20,472 nucleotides of DNA, taken from the NCBI GenBank assembly GCA_014846175.1, contig RKAV01000073.1, forward strand, positions 1 through 20,472, written 5' to 3'. A program made the translations under genes and the position numbers. Below are positions 7,904-14,914 of this stretch, piece after piece. The notes below the pieces were generated by a model that searched no databases, had not been told where the DNA came from, and worked only from the letters and a program-made list of their open reading frames with translations. Position 1 is the first letter of the stretch. Every line of letters begins with the position of its first letter. This DNA comes from a bacterium (GTDB lineage Bacteria > Bacillota_I > Bacilli_A > RF39 > UBA660).

Positions 7904-7967
7904 CCTCTTTTTAACATTTTTTTAAAAAGAAATTGATTTATGTAGTTAAAAGATAACAATGTCAAAC

Positions 7968-8002
7968 AAAAAAGTGTTTGAAACAAGCCCATAACACTCT
8001 TA
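7968..8002 (-). terminator. Rho-independent terminator after nrtR
   Basis: On the minus strand AAGAGTGTT pairs with AACACTTTT (one G-T pair) around a loop of about 14 nt and runs into TTTTTT. It begins about 10 bp after the nrtR stop and separates the mnmA-nrtR transcript from the NAD operon promoter. Confidence 0.75.
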
Positions 8003-8011
8003 TTAATAATT

Positions 8012-8836
8012 TTAATTATTATTTTTATATTTGAATAAGAAAGATGGTCTATGACCTTCTCCTGTTTTCATTTTATCAGTTTTAACAACTTTATCTTTAA
8101 TAATTCTACGAAAAGCAGGATCTAATAATTTCTTATTTAATATTACTTCATATACCTGTTGTAATTCTCCTAATGTAAAGTATTCAGGCATCATATTAAA
8201 AACAATATCTGTATAATTTAACTTATTTTTAATTCTTTCCAATCCAGATACTATCACTAATGGATGATCAAATGCTAAGTCTTTATTTTCTATTATTTCA
8301 AATTTATATCGATCAGTTGTTTTTTCATACAATTTCTTTTTAATAGAAAACTTAATCATATCACTTCCATTAGATAAAACCATATCTATTTTATCTTTGC
8401 TTTCTTCAAATAATATAACATCAAACCAACAAGCATTAGCATTGATTTTATCTATCAACCTATTTTTATCTATTAAAGCTATATAAGAAGTAGATACTAC
8501 TCTTGTTCTAGGATCTCTATTAATAGCATCGAAAGTATATAATTGTTCTAAGTATAGTTCTTTAAGGTTGGTCTCTTTTTTTAAGACTCTTTTCGCACAT
8601 TCTTCTAATGTTTCACTCTTTGGATTTAAAAAACCTCCTGGTAAACACCATTTATCTTTATAAGGATAATCATCTCTTTTTACTAATAAAATACTCATCA
8701 TTTTTTTATTGGTTTTGCGATAGTTTTCTTGTTTTTCTGACGAAACACTTACAAGTAAGATATCAACTGTCATTGATAACTGATCAAAAGCTTCTGGATT
8801 GTAATGTTTTAAAAATTCTTCTTCGCTTTTATACAT
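8012..8836 (-). CDS. nrtR: NrtR-type NAD metabolism regulator (Nudix + winged HTH)
   Basis: A 274-residue protein with an N-terminal Nudix fold and a C-terminal winged helix-turn-helix, the NrtR architecture. The C-terminal half shows the family signature: AFDHPLVI (188-195), LERIKNKLNYT (199-209), FTLGELQQVYE (220-230) and FRRIIKDK (242-249). The Nudix box (about 68-91) is degenerate: a one-residue insertion before the first Glu, and RVLKKETN where enzymes have RExxEExG. It is therefore probably a sensor, not an enzyme. NrtR proteins repress NAD genes and respond to ADP-ribose or related dinucleotides. It directly precedes the NAD operon and follows mnmA by 17 bp, so it is probably co-transcribed with mnmA. 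Confidence 0.9.
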   Translation of the reverse strand: MYKSEEEFLKHYNPEAFDQLSMTVDILLVSVSSEKQENYRKTNKKMMSILLVKRDDYPYKDKWCLPGGFLNPKSETLEECAKRVLKKETNLKELYLEQLYTFDAINRDPRTRVVSTSYIALIDKNRLIDKINANACWFDVILFEESKDKIDMVLSNGSDMIKFSIKKKLYEKTTDRYKFEIIENKDLAFDHPLVIVSGLERIKNKLNYTDIVFNMMPEYFTLGELQQVYEVILNKKLLDPAFRRIIKDKVVKTDKMKTGEGHRPSFLFKYKNNN

Positions 8837-8853
8837 CTAACTTCTCACCCATC

Positions 8854-9966
8854 CTATAATAAATACCATAGTTTTTCTTTATCTTTCATTACTGTTTTAA
8901 CTATTCCCCCACCAAGACAGTATTCACCGTCATAAAAAACACAAGCCTGTCCAGGAGTAACTGCTTTAACATTATCATAAGTAACATAGATAGTTCCATC
9001 ATCATTATATGTTAGTTTAACTGGTACATCTTCGGCACGATAACGAAACTTAGCAGTACAGTTAGTTGGTCTTTCTTCACAATTAAAGTTAATATCTTCA
9101 ATTATAGCACCATTAGAGTATAAATATTTGTTATCTTCCCCTTCTGCTACATATAAGATATTTTCCTCAAGATTTTTACCAACTACAAATAGTTTTTCTT
9201 TTGTTCCTCCAACATCTAATCCTTTTCTTTGACCAATTGTATAATACATTAAGCCTTGGTGCTTACCAACTACTTTGTTAGTATCAATATTAACCATATT
9301 GCCTTCTTTACTTGGTAAATAGTTTTTTAAAAAGTTTTTGAAGTTTCTTTCTCCAATGAAACAAATACCTGTTGAATCTTTTTTACCAGCAGTAATTAAA
9401 TCATATTTCTTAGCTATTTCTCTTACTTCACTTTTATTTTCGATATCACCTAAAGGGAAGATAACATTTTCTAGTTGTTCTTTATTAAGTTGTGATAAGA
9501 AATAAGTTTGGTCTTTATTTTTTTCCTTACTACGCATAAGACGGCCATTTTCCATTTTAGCATAGTGTCCTGTTGCTATATAATCAGCTCCTAATCTTTT
9601 AGCTTCTTTTACAAAGGCGGAAAACTTAATATATTTATTACACATTATATCAGGATTAGGTGTTCTACCTTTTTTTAATTCATCTAAAAAATAAGTAAAG
9701 ACATCATCCCAGTATTCTTTAATAAAATCTATTCTATGTAATGGTATACCAATTTTATCCGCTACTTTTTTAGCATCATTATAATCTTGTTCTTGTGGAC
9801 AAATTGATTCATTTAGATTAGGATTACCTAAAAAATCGTTATTAATAGTACTATCCCAATTACGCATAAAAAGGCCAATAACATCATATCCTTGTTCTTT
9901 TAAAAGAATAGCAGCAACAGATGAATCTACTCCTCCACTTAAACCAATAACTACTTTCTTACTCAT
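8854..9966 (-). CDS. mnmA: tRNA-specific 2-thiouridylase
   Basis: MnmA/TrmU thiolates uridine 34 of Lys, Glu and Gln tRNAs, using ATP and persulfide sulfur. The PP-loop GLSGGVDSS is at the N-terminus. The two catalytic cysteines are in NPDIMCNKYIKF (Cys109 from this start) and STGICFIGERNF (Cys202). The C-terminal beta-barrel segments GQRKGLDVGG and AVTPGQACVFY are also present. The frame can extend to ATG 9970-9972 or GTG 9973-9975; I chose ATG 9964-9966, where the conserved core MSKKVVIGLSGG begins and GAGTGA lies just upstream. About 371 residues, normal for the family. Confidence 0.95.
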   Translation of the reverse strand: MSKKVVIGLSGGVDSSVAAILLKEQGYDVIGLFMRNWDSTINNDFLGNPNLNESICPQEQDYNDAKKVADKIGIPLHRIDFIKEYWDDVFTYFLDELKKGRTPNPDIMCNKYIKFSAFVKEAKRLGADYIATGHYAKMENGRLMRSKEKNKDQTYFLSQLNKEQLENVIFPLGDIENKSEVREIAKKYDLITAGKKDSTGICFIGERNFKNFLKNYLPSKEGNMVNIDTNKVVGKHQGLMYYTIGQRKGLDVGGTKEKLFVVGKNLEENILYVAEGEDNKYLYSNGAIIEDINFNCEERPTNCTAKFRYRAEDVPVKLTYNDDGTIYVTYDNVKAVTPGQACVFYDGEYCLGGGIVKTVMKDKEKLWYLL

Positions 9967-9989
9967 ATACATCACTCATTTCTTGCTTA

Positions 9990-10018
9990 ATTATAACAAA
10001 AAAAAAGAGTTTTGTATA
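9990..10018 (-). promoter_or_regulatory. Candidate promoter of mnmA-nrtR
   Basis: TATAAT (9990-9995) and TATACA (10013-10018) are 17 bp apart on the minus strand. The -35 box matches at 4 of 6 positions. It overlaps the terminator of the preceding gene, so the two assignments share bases. Confidence 0.5.
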
Positions 10019-10022
10019 CTCT
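9998..10022 (-). terminator. Terminator after spoIIM
   Basis: On the minus strand AGAGT (10018-10022) pairs with ACTCT (10006-10010) around 7 nt, followed by eight or more T residues. The stem is short but the T tract is long. It starts 8 bp after the spoIIM stop codon. Confidence 0.5.
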
Positions 10023-10030
10023 GTCTGTAG

Positions 10031-10651
10031 TTATATCAAAAATAGTCTTAAGAAATTAGGCATAAAGAAGGTATCAAATAAACTACAACATCCTGCTACT
10101 ACAACACTAACAAGTAATACCTGTAAATATCTTTTCATTGAGTGTCTTAATGATATATCTTGTTTTAAGAATAAATAACTAAATAATTTCTTAGAAAAGA
10201 AAGCCGAAGAAAAGCCTAAAAATATTAAGAATAGTAAGAATACAATTGGTCCTGGTATTAAATAACAAACTGCTAGAATAATTCCTTTAAACTTATAAGT
10301 AGTAAGAATAGATACTATAGAAAAACTTAATAAAAAACCTTTCCCAAAGCATAATATATAAATAAGTGGCAATCCTATAATAGAAATACCTAAAAGCCAA
10401 ATTAATATAACTAATGATAAATTACCTATTAAGCTATTAACTAGCATCGATAAGTAGTTAATATCGTTTTTCTTAATACTATCAAAGAAACTATTTAGTT
10501 GATTAGTTATTAAAGTATGATCACTCTTAGATAGTATTAAATTATAAATTATTCCTAATAAGATACCTAGTATGATAGTAATTATTATTGATAAGTATAT
10601 TTTTTTCTGTTCATATAGTTTATTCTTTACTTTTTTACTTGCTTCATTCAT
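10031..10651 (-). CDS. spoIIM: Stage II sporulation protein M
   Basis: A 206-residue integral membrane protein of the SpoIIM family, part of the peptidoglycan-remodelling complex that drives forespore engulfment in spore formers. It has a long first membrane segment (about 17-37), a central hydrophobic block with WLLGISIIGLPLIYIL and GKGFLLSF typical of the family, a segment with PGPIVFLLFL, and a final C-terminal segment. The frame extends to a GTG at 10658-10660, but that codon lies inside the likely Shine-Dalgarno AAGGGTG, so the ATG at 10649-10651 is the better start. SpoIIM-like proteins also occur in non-sporulating bacteria; spoIVB nearby supports a sporulation role. Confidence 0.85.
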   Translation of the reverse strand: MNEASKKVKNKLYEQKKIYLSIIITIILGILLGIIYNLILSKSDHTLITNQLNSFFDSIKKNDINYLSMLVNSLIGNLSLVILIWLLGISIIGLPLIYILCFGKGFLLSFSIVSILTTYKFKGIILAVCYLIPGPIVFLLFLIFLGFSSAFFSKKLFSYLFLKQDISLRHSMKRYLQVLLVSVVVAGCCSLFDTFFMPNFLRLFLI

Positions 10652-10708
10652 TAATATCACCCTTAGTAAAGACTATTCCAAATATTTAGTAAACTTGTTA
10701 ATTTTTCT

Positions 10709-10737
10709 TTTACAAAAAGTGACTTTTTTTATATAAT
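10709..10737 (+). promoter_or_regulatory. Sigma-A promoter of the 29-aa membrane protein gene
   Basis: TTTACA (10709-10714) and TATAAT (10732-10737) are 17 bp apart, 11 of 12 matches to consensus. The predicted start near 10744 falls just before the GAGGTG ribosome-binding site (10745-10750), giving a very short leader. Confidence 0.8.
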
Positions 10738-10756
10738 TATGTTAGAGGTGAGCAAG

Positions 10757-10846
10757 ATGAATAAATTTATGAAGATTGTATCTATTATCTTAGTAGTAGC
10801 ATTAATTGCTAGTTTTCTAAGTGTTATTATTTATTATGTTATTTAA
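10757..10846 (+). CDS. 29-aa single-pass membrane microprotein
   Basis: An ATG (10757-10759) follows GAGGTG at ideal spacing and opens a 29-codon frame ending in TAA at 10844-10846. The product starts MNKFMKIVSIILVV and is one hydrophobic helix of about 20 residues behind a short basic N-terminus, ending IIYYVI. This is the layout of small Firmicutes membrane proteins such as Prli42 (stressosome anchor in Listeria) and DUF4044 proteins; I cannot confirm membership. It is the only gene here on the plus strand upstream of spoIVB, divergent from spoIIM, and its last 8 bp overlap the end of the convergent gene at 10839. Promoter, ribosome-binding site and composition together make it a convincing gene despite its size. 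Confidence 0.75.
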   Translation: MNKFMKIVSIILVVALIASFLSVIIYYVI

Positions 10847-11144
10847 TATCAACGAATCCTTCTATTTCAGGTACTATATCACCTACTAATAGTTGATTAT
10901 TATCATACTTTGTAATTATGTTTTTTAAACGTTCTTTATCATCAGCTAAAGTTAAAACAGTAAGTCCTGCTATCCTATCAGCTAAATACTGATTTAATCT
11001 AAGCACATCATTAGGTTCTATATGATATTTATTAATAATCTCAGTCATAGGACTATTTGCATATATATAATTGACATAGCTTTTAGCAATCATGTCAATT
11101 TTTTTGTCTTTTTTTAAAAATCTAACACGTTTCCAAACTTCCAT
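10839..11144 (-). CDS. Hypothetical protein, about 101 aa
   Basis: A small soluble protein I do not recognise. The N-terminus is basic (MEVWKRVRFLKKDKK), followed by a mostly helical body with a possible helix-turn-helix-like segment (MTEIINKYHIEPNDVLRLNQYL, of which the middle is the turn) and an acidic C-terminus ending EGFVDIK. The frame extends to TTG 11151-11153 and ATG 11148-11150, but AAAGGA (about 11154-11159) is too close to those, so ATG 11142-11144 fits best. It has an extended -10 promoter directly upstream. It is convergent with the 29-aa gene (8-bp overlap) and divergent from spoIVB. Confidence 0.65.
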   Translation of the reverse strand: MEVWKRVRFLKKDKKIDMIAKSYVNYIYANSPMTEIINKYHIEPNDVLRLNQYLADRIAGLTVLTLADDKERLKNIITKYDNNQLLVGDIVPEIEGFVDIK

Positions 11145-11170
11145 TCTCATCAATCCTTTACAAGTATTAT

Positions 11171-11179
11171 ATTATAGCA
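11171..11179 (-). promoter_or_regulatory. Extended -10 promoter of the 101-aa gene
   Basis: The minus strand reads TGCTATAAT, an extended -10 with a perfect TATAAT. No good -35 is seen. Transcription would start near 11164, a few bases before the ribosome-binding site. Confidence 0.6.
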
Positions 11180-11270
11180 TACTAAAGAAAGAACTGGTAG
11201 ATATTTACTCTATTTTTTTTAAAATTTTAGTCATAATAATAATGTAGCCTACTAAAAGGAGTTGATTATT

Positions 11271-12287
11271 ATGATTTTTTTTAAAAATAAAAAATGTAAG
11301 CTACAATATCCTCTCCTTCTTTTATCTTTATTTATTATTCCCTTAAATGCTTATGCTTATTCTAATTATATTATCCCAGGTGGAGAAACTGTAGGTATTG
11401 AGGTAAATTCAAAAGGTGTATTAGTAGTTGGATTTTACAAAGTACAAAATGAATATATTGGAAAAGATGCTGGTTTTTTAGTGGGTGATAAAATTGTTTC
11501 TATTAATAATCAAAAGGTAACTACTATTGATGAAATGGTAAATATTGTTAATAAGGAAGCAACGAGCAAAAAGTTAGATGTAACTATTGAACGTAACAGT
11601 AAGACTTCTACTCTACCATTAGATCTTATTTGTGATAGTGAAAGTGTTTGTAAAACAGGACTTTATGTAAAAGATAAAATAACTGGTATCGGAACACTTA
11701 CTTACGTTGATCCAGACACTAAAATTTTCGGGGCATTGGGTCATGAGATTTTAGAAAAAACTACTGGTGAAAAATTTGAAATTAAAGATGGTATGATTTT
11801 TAAAGCTGATGTAATCGGTACTACTAGAAGTAGTAATGGTTCTCCAGGAGAAAAAAATGCTATTTATGATAAGGAGACTATCTATGGTAAAATAACAACT
11901 AATGAAAAACAGGGTATATTTGGAAAATATCAAGATACTTTCCCTAGTACTGATACTTTAAAAGTAGCTAATAAAAATGAGGTAGTTAAAGGAAAAGCTA
12001 CTATTAGAACAGTTTTAAATGGTAGTGATATTAATACTTATGAAATAAACATTCTAGAAGTTAATAAAAACAGTGATACTAAAAACATTTTATTTGAAAT
12101 AACAGATTCTACTCTTCTTGAAGAAACTGGTGGTGTCATTCAGGGTATGAGTGGTTCACCTATCATTCAGAATAATAAAATAGTTGGTGCAGTAACACAC
12201 GTTATTGTAAGTGATACAAAGAAGGGATATGGTATTTTTATAACAACAATGCTTGAAGAAGGCGATAAAAAAGGTGCTAGTAGTTAG
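11271..12287 (+). CDS. spoIVB: SpoIVB-type serine peptidase (S55) with PDZ domain
   Basis: A 338-residue exported peptidase. In spore formers SpoIVB is secreted from the forespore and cleaves SpoIVFA, releasing the pro-sigma-K protease. An N-terminal hydrophobic segment (PLLLLSLFIIPLNAYAYS) serves as signal or anchor. A PDZ domain spans about 40-115 (KDAGFLVGDKIVSINNQKV). The catalytic core contains GIGTLTYVDP, the histidine in FGALGHEI (His158) and the serine in GMSGSPI (Ser296), with VTHVIVSDTKKGYGI following. The frame begins at TTG 11262, but AAGGAG (11256-11261) lies 9 bases before ATG 11271, the start used here. It is shorter than the B. subtilis protein. A hairpin terminator overlaps its stop codon. 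Confidence 0.9.
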   Translation: MIFFKNKKCKLQYPLLLLSLFIIPLNAYAYSNYIIPGGETVGIEVNSKGVLVVGFYKVQNEYIGKDAGFLVGDKIVSINNQKVTTIDEMVNIVNKEATSKKLDVTIERNSKTSTLPLDLICDSESVCKTGLYVKDKITGIGTLTYVDPDTKIFGALGHEILEKTTGEKFEIKDGMIFKADVIGTTRSSNGSPGEKNAIYDKETIYGKITTNEKQGIFGKYQDTFPSTDTLKVANKNEVVKGKATIRTVLNGSDINTYEINILEVNKNSDTKNILFEITDSTLLEETGGVIQGMSGSPIIQNNKIVGAVTHVIVSDTKKGYGIFITTMLEEGDKKGASS

Positions 12288-12296
12288 CACCTTTTT
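12268..12296. terminator. Bidirectional terminator shared by spoIVB and the CRISPR array
   Basis: A 12-bp perfect stem (12268-12279 with 12285-12296) around a 5-nt loop has A residues on one side and T residues on the other, so it works in both directions. It includes the spoIVB stop codon and abuts the last, degenerate CRISPR repeat. It should end both spoIVB (+) and the pre-crRNA (-). Confidence 0.85.
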
Positions 12297-12977
12297 AATG
12301 TGATATAGAACTAAAACTTTCTTTTAAAATAGTCTTCTATTTCATCTGTTTTAATACCATTTAAAATGACATAGAACTAAAACTTTTCATAAGTAGGTTT
12401 ATCATCTTCTTCGGTTTTAATACCATTTAAGATGACATAGAACTAAAACTTTTTATTGTTATATTGCAAGAGTTTAAGAGTTTTTATACCATTTAAGATG
12501 ACATAGAACTAAAACATACAGATTATAAATGATGTTGTAGAACATGTTTTAATACCATTTAAGATGACATAGAACTAAAACGTACTTATTTTGTAGGCTT
12601 TCATCAAAGCAGTTTTAATACCATTTAAGATGACATAGAACTAAAACCCCAAAGATTGCAATAAACTGGCACTAAATGTTTTAATACCATTTAAGATGAC
12701 ATAGAACTAAAACAATAAGATAACTTATGGAATAGCAAGGCAAGTTTTAATACCATTTAAGATGACATAGAACTAAAACATTCTTTCTATATTTTCCCTC
12801 ATTTTTAAAGTTTTAATACCATTTAAGATGACATAGAACTAAAACACTCTTATTTATATATTCTACCTTCATAGAGTTTTAATACCATTTAAGATGACAT
12901 AGAACTAAAACTTGTAGTTATTAGAATTATATATTTCTAAAGTTTTAATACCATTTAAGATGACATAGAACTAAAAC
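12282..12977 (-). CRISPR. Type II-A CRISPR array: 11 repeats, 10 spacers
   Basis: 36-bp repeats start at 12282 (degenerate), 12348, 12414, 12480, 12546, 12612, 12678, 12744, 12810, 12876 and 12942. All ten spacers are exactly 30 bp, giving a strict 66-bp period. In the transcribed (minus) sense the repeat begins GTTTTAGTTCTATGTC and ends GGTATTAAAAC, the type II pattern that pairs with tracrRNA. Repeats at 12348 and 12480 each have one substitution. The 12282 copy keeps the first 17 transcribed bases (12301-12317) with one change, and then diverges into the spoIVB terminator. This marks 12282 as the old trailer end and 12977 as the leader end where new spacers enter. I cannot identify spacer targets. 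Confidence 0.98.
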
Positions 12978-13057
12978 CTCAAATAGTTTTAATTCTACTA
13001 CTACATTAATAGAGATGTGTAGTTCTTAAATGATAAATTCTATTTCATCTACAACTA
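12978..13057 (-). promoter_or_regulatory. CRISPR leader with ATTTGAG anchor
   Basis: The 80 bp between csn2 and the first repeat form the leader. In transcribed orientation it ends in ATTTGAG directly against the repeat (plus-strand CTCAAAT at 12978-12984). This is the leader-anchoring sequence known to guide spacer insertion in S. pyogenes-type II-A systems. It independently fixes the polarity of the array. Confidence 0.85.
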
Positions 13058-13065
13058 TTATAGCA
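13057..13065 (-). promoter_or_regulatory. Candidate pre-crRNA promoter
   Basis: The minus strand reads TGCTATAAT, an extended -10 box, over the last codons and stop of csn2. No strong -35 is visible, as is acceptable for extended -10 promoters. Transcription would start about 70 bp before the first repeat, within the leader. Confidence 0.6.
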
Positions 13066-13735
13066 TACTTTCTTCTAAACTTTGATCAATTATTATAACT
13101 TTTTCATAGTCACCGAAATAATCATATTTAGAAGATTCTATCATTATTATCCCTATTGAATTATAAGTTGCATATTTATAAAACTCAATAACTTCTTCTT
13201 TAGTTAAAAATTGTTTCAAATTCATAAAACATAATATTTTATTAGAATTCAATGCAACTTCCAAATCAATTATTAAAAGTAAATTATCTAGTAAATCATC
13301 TTTTTGATTTATTTTTAGTTTAAACATTTTAATTACATTATCAATTCCTTCATCGGTAGAAACTGAGATTGATAAATCGGTTTTTTGTAATTCTTTATCT
13401 ATCAACTTGCATAATTTAGAGAATGTTCTTAAAATATTCTCACTATCATATTGTTCTATATTAGATAAAATATATTTAGTAATATCAGTTGAATATTTTT
13501 TAGAATCAAATCCAAAGTCAAAATATTCAGAAAAGAATCTTATTTTGTTGCTTATTTTTAATTCGTTATTATTCTTGTCAAAACATTGGACTTCCTCTGG
13601 TAAGTCACCATTACTAATGCTATAAAACAATGAGGAAATCCTATATAAATATTTCTTATTATGTATCTCAAACGAATATACATTTGAATTATCAAAATCT
13701 ATTATTGAATCAATAAAGTCTATTTTTATTTTCAT
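13058..13735 (-). CDS. csn2: CRISPR adaptation protein Csn2
   Basis: A 225-residue Csn2 of the short canonical type. Csn2 forms a tetrameric ring on DNA ends and, with Cas1-Cas2 and Cas9, takes part in spacer acquisition; its presence defines subtype II-A. The C-terminal part carries the family pattern FMNLKQFLTKEEVIEFYKY followed by IIMIES and a closing IIIDQSL. The N-terminal half is diverged from well-studied members. Its ATG overlaps the cas2 stop (ATGA). The array promoter appears to be built into its last codons. Confidence 0.88.
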   Translation of the reverse strand: MKIKIDFIDSIIDFDNSNVYSFEIHNKKYLYRISSLFYSISNGDLPEEVQCFDKNNNELKISNKIRFFSEYFDFGFDSKKYSTDITKYILSNIEQYDSENILRTFSKLCKLIDKELQKTDLSISVSTDEGIDNVIKMFKLKINQKDDLLDNLLLIIDLEVALNSNKILCFMNLKQFLTKEEVIEFYKYATYNSIGIIMIESSKYDYFGDYEKVIIIDQSLEESML

Positions 13736-14052
13736 AATACTATTAATCTTTCTTCATTATTTATTATTTTACTATTACTACTTCCTGTAATAAATTCTAT
13801 TTGAGAGTATTGTTTTTCTGTTATATTCATTACTTGTATTATACCTTTTTTAGGTGCTTTCTTTCTTATTCTTTCAACTAGAGCATTTGATTGTTGAGAA
13901 TTTAAAACAATTTTTGAATATACTGATTCTTGCATCATTATAAAGCCTTCATTAATTAGGAATTTTCTAAACATTAGATATGCTCTTTTATCTTTAGAAT
14001 ATACATTTGGGAGATCAAAAAATACAATTGTTCTCATAACTCTATCCCTCAT
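13732..14052 (-). CDS. cas2: CRISPR-associated endonuclease Cas2
   Basis: Cas2 forms the central dimer of the Cas1-Cas2 integrase. MRTIVFFDLPN carries the conserved Asp at the end of the first strand, followed by FRKFLINEGFIMMQESVYSKI, a standard Cas2 segment (last part: ESVYSK). The frame opens at a TTG (14059-14061). I prefer ATG 14050-14052 (106 aa), since II-A Cas2 proteins usually have a few residues before the MRxIxxFD strand; ATG 14035-14037 (101 aa), with AGGGA just upstream, is possible. It overlaps cas1 upstream and csn2 downstream. Confidence 0.93.
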   Translation of the reverse strand: MRDRVMRTIVFFDLPNVYSKDKRAYLMFRKFLINEGFIMMQESVYSKIVLNSQQSNALVERIRKKAPKKGIIQVMNITEKQYSQIEFITGSSNSKIINNEERLIVL

Positions 14053-14914
14053 GATATACAAATTCCTTATAATTATCTAAATTATTTATTGATTCCAAAG
14101 TATTCTTTACAAACATTTTTATAATATCTTTCAACGTATAATTTTTACCTTGATATTTAAAAGTTCCATTCAAAATATTTACAATATCAAGTTTATATTC
14201 TGTATCAAGTTTTCTTTCTTGATTATAATAGACAAAACTATCAATTACTATTCTAAATGGTTCCATTAAATCACAAGTTAAATTAAACTCATTAAATTCA
14301 TTTTTATGATGAATTCCAAGTTGTGTTAAATATCCATTATTAATAATTTCTTTATTAATTGTTGAAAGTAAAATTGCATATCCATAGTTTAATGCCGCAT
14401 TTATAGTATCATCCGAATTCCTAACAAAGCCATTTCCAAATAATGCATTAAAATAAACTTTAGCAGCATGCCCTTCTCTATTTGTTTTATCTCCATCAAC
14501 CACTTCATCTATGTAACTTAAAATTAATTTGTATTTTGATGATTTAGTTTTCTTAAGTAACAAAGCTTGATTCATAATTTTGTTTTTTACTATCTCTGCC
14601 CATATTTTATCTTTATCAGAAGCTTTCCATTTAATTTGTTCTTTAATCATTTTACTAGTATTATGTTTTGAGTAATATGGAATAACTTCACCAAATGGAT
14701 TATGCTTTTCATCACAAAAAATTATGTTTATTTTACTATCTGCAAGTTCTTTTAAAAGATATGCAGAAATAGATACTGATATAGAATCTACTATTATTGT
14801 ATCTATTTCTGATAAATGAATATATCTCTCATCATTTTCTTGTTTTACTACAAGAAATCTATTTTTATAACTAATCTTAGATTGTCTTGTAATAACAACT
14901 GTTCTAAAACTCAT
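14042..14914 (-). CDS. cas1: CRISPR-associated integrase Cas1 (type II)
   Basis: A 290-residue Cas1 integrase that inserts protospacers at the leader end of the array. The metal-binding residues are visible: Glu147 in NREGHAAKVYF, His202 in LGIHHKN and Glu218 in CDLMEPFR. The N-terminal SFRTVVITRQSKISYKN is typical of type II-A Cas1. It overlaps the cas9 end by 11 bp and the cas2 start by about 11 bp, so adaptation genes are translated as a coupled set after cas9. Confidence 0.97.
   Translation of the reverse strand: MSFRTVVITRQSKISYKNRFLVVKQENDERYIHLSEIDTIIVDSISVSISAYLLKELADSKINIIFCDEKHNPFGEVIPYYSKHNTSKMIKEQIKWKASDKDKIWAEIVKNKIMNQALLLKKTKSSKYKLILSYIDEVVDGDKTNREGHAAKVYFNALFGNGFVRNSDDTINAALNYGYAILLSTINKEIINNGYLTQLGIHHKNEFNEFNLTCDLMEPFRIVIDSFVYYNQERKLDTEYKLDIVNILNGTFKYQGKNYTLKDIIKMFVKNTLESINNLDNYKEFVYHEG

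Noticed and set aside
11232..11238. CATAATA upstream of spoIVB as a sigma-G -10 element
   Set aside because: It fits the loose -10 pattern, but I find no matching -35 at the right distance, and such strings are common here.
12335..12347. 13-bp match between the last spacer and the leader (13038-13050), possible self-targeting
   Set aside because: Only 13 of 30 bases match, they lie at the PAM-distal 5' end of the spacer, and matches of this length are expected by chance in such A+T-rich DNA.
12348..12977. Each repeat ends in TGGTATTAA, an extended -10-like string, suggesting a promoter in every repeat as in some type II-C arrays
   Set aside because: The match to TATAAT is only 4 of 6, no -35 is available within variable spacers, and a better promoter exists in the leader; csn2 also makes this II-A.
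13022..13034. TCTTAAATG in the leader, shared with the repeat in opposite orientation
   Set aside because: Nine bases of A+T-rich sequence with no further similarity around it; likely chance.
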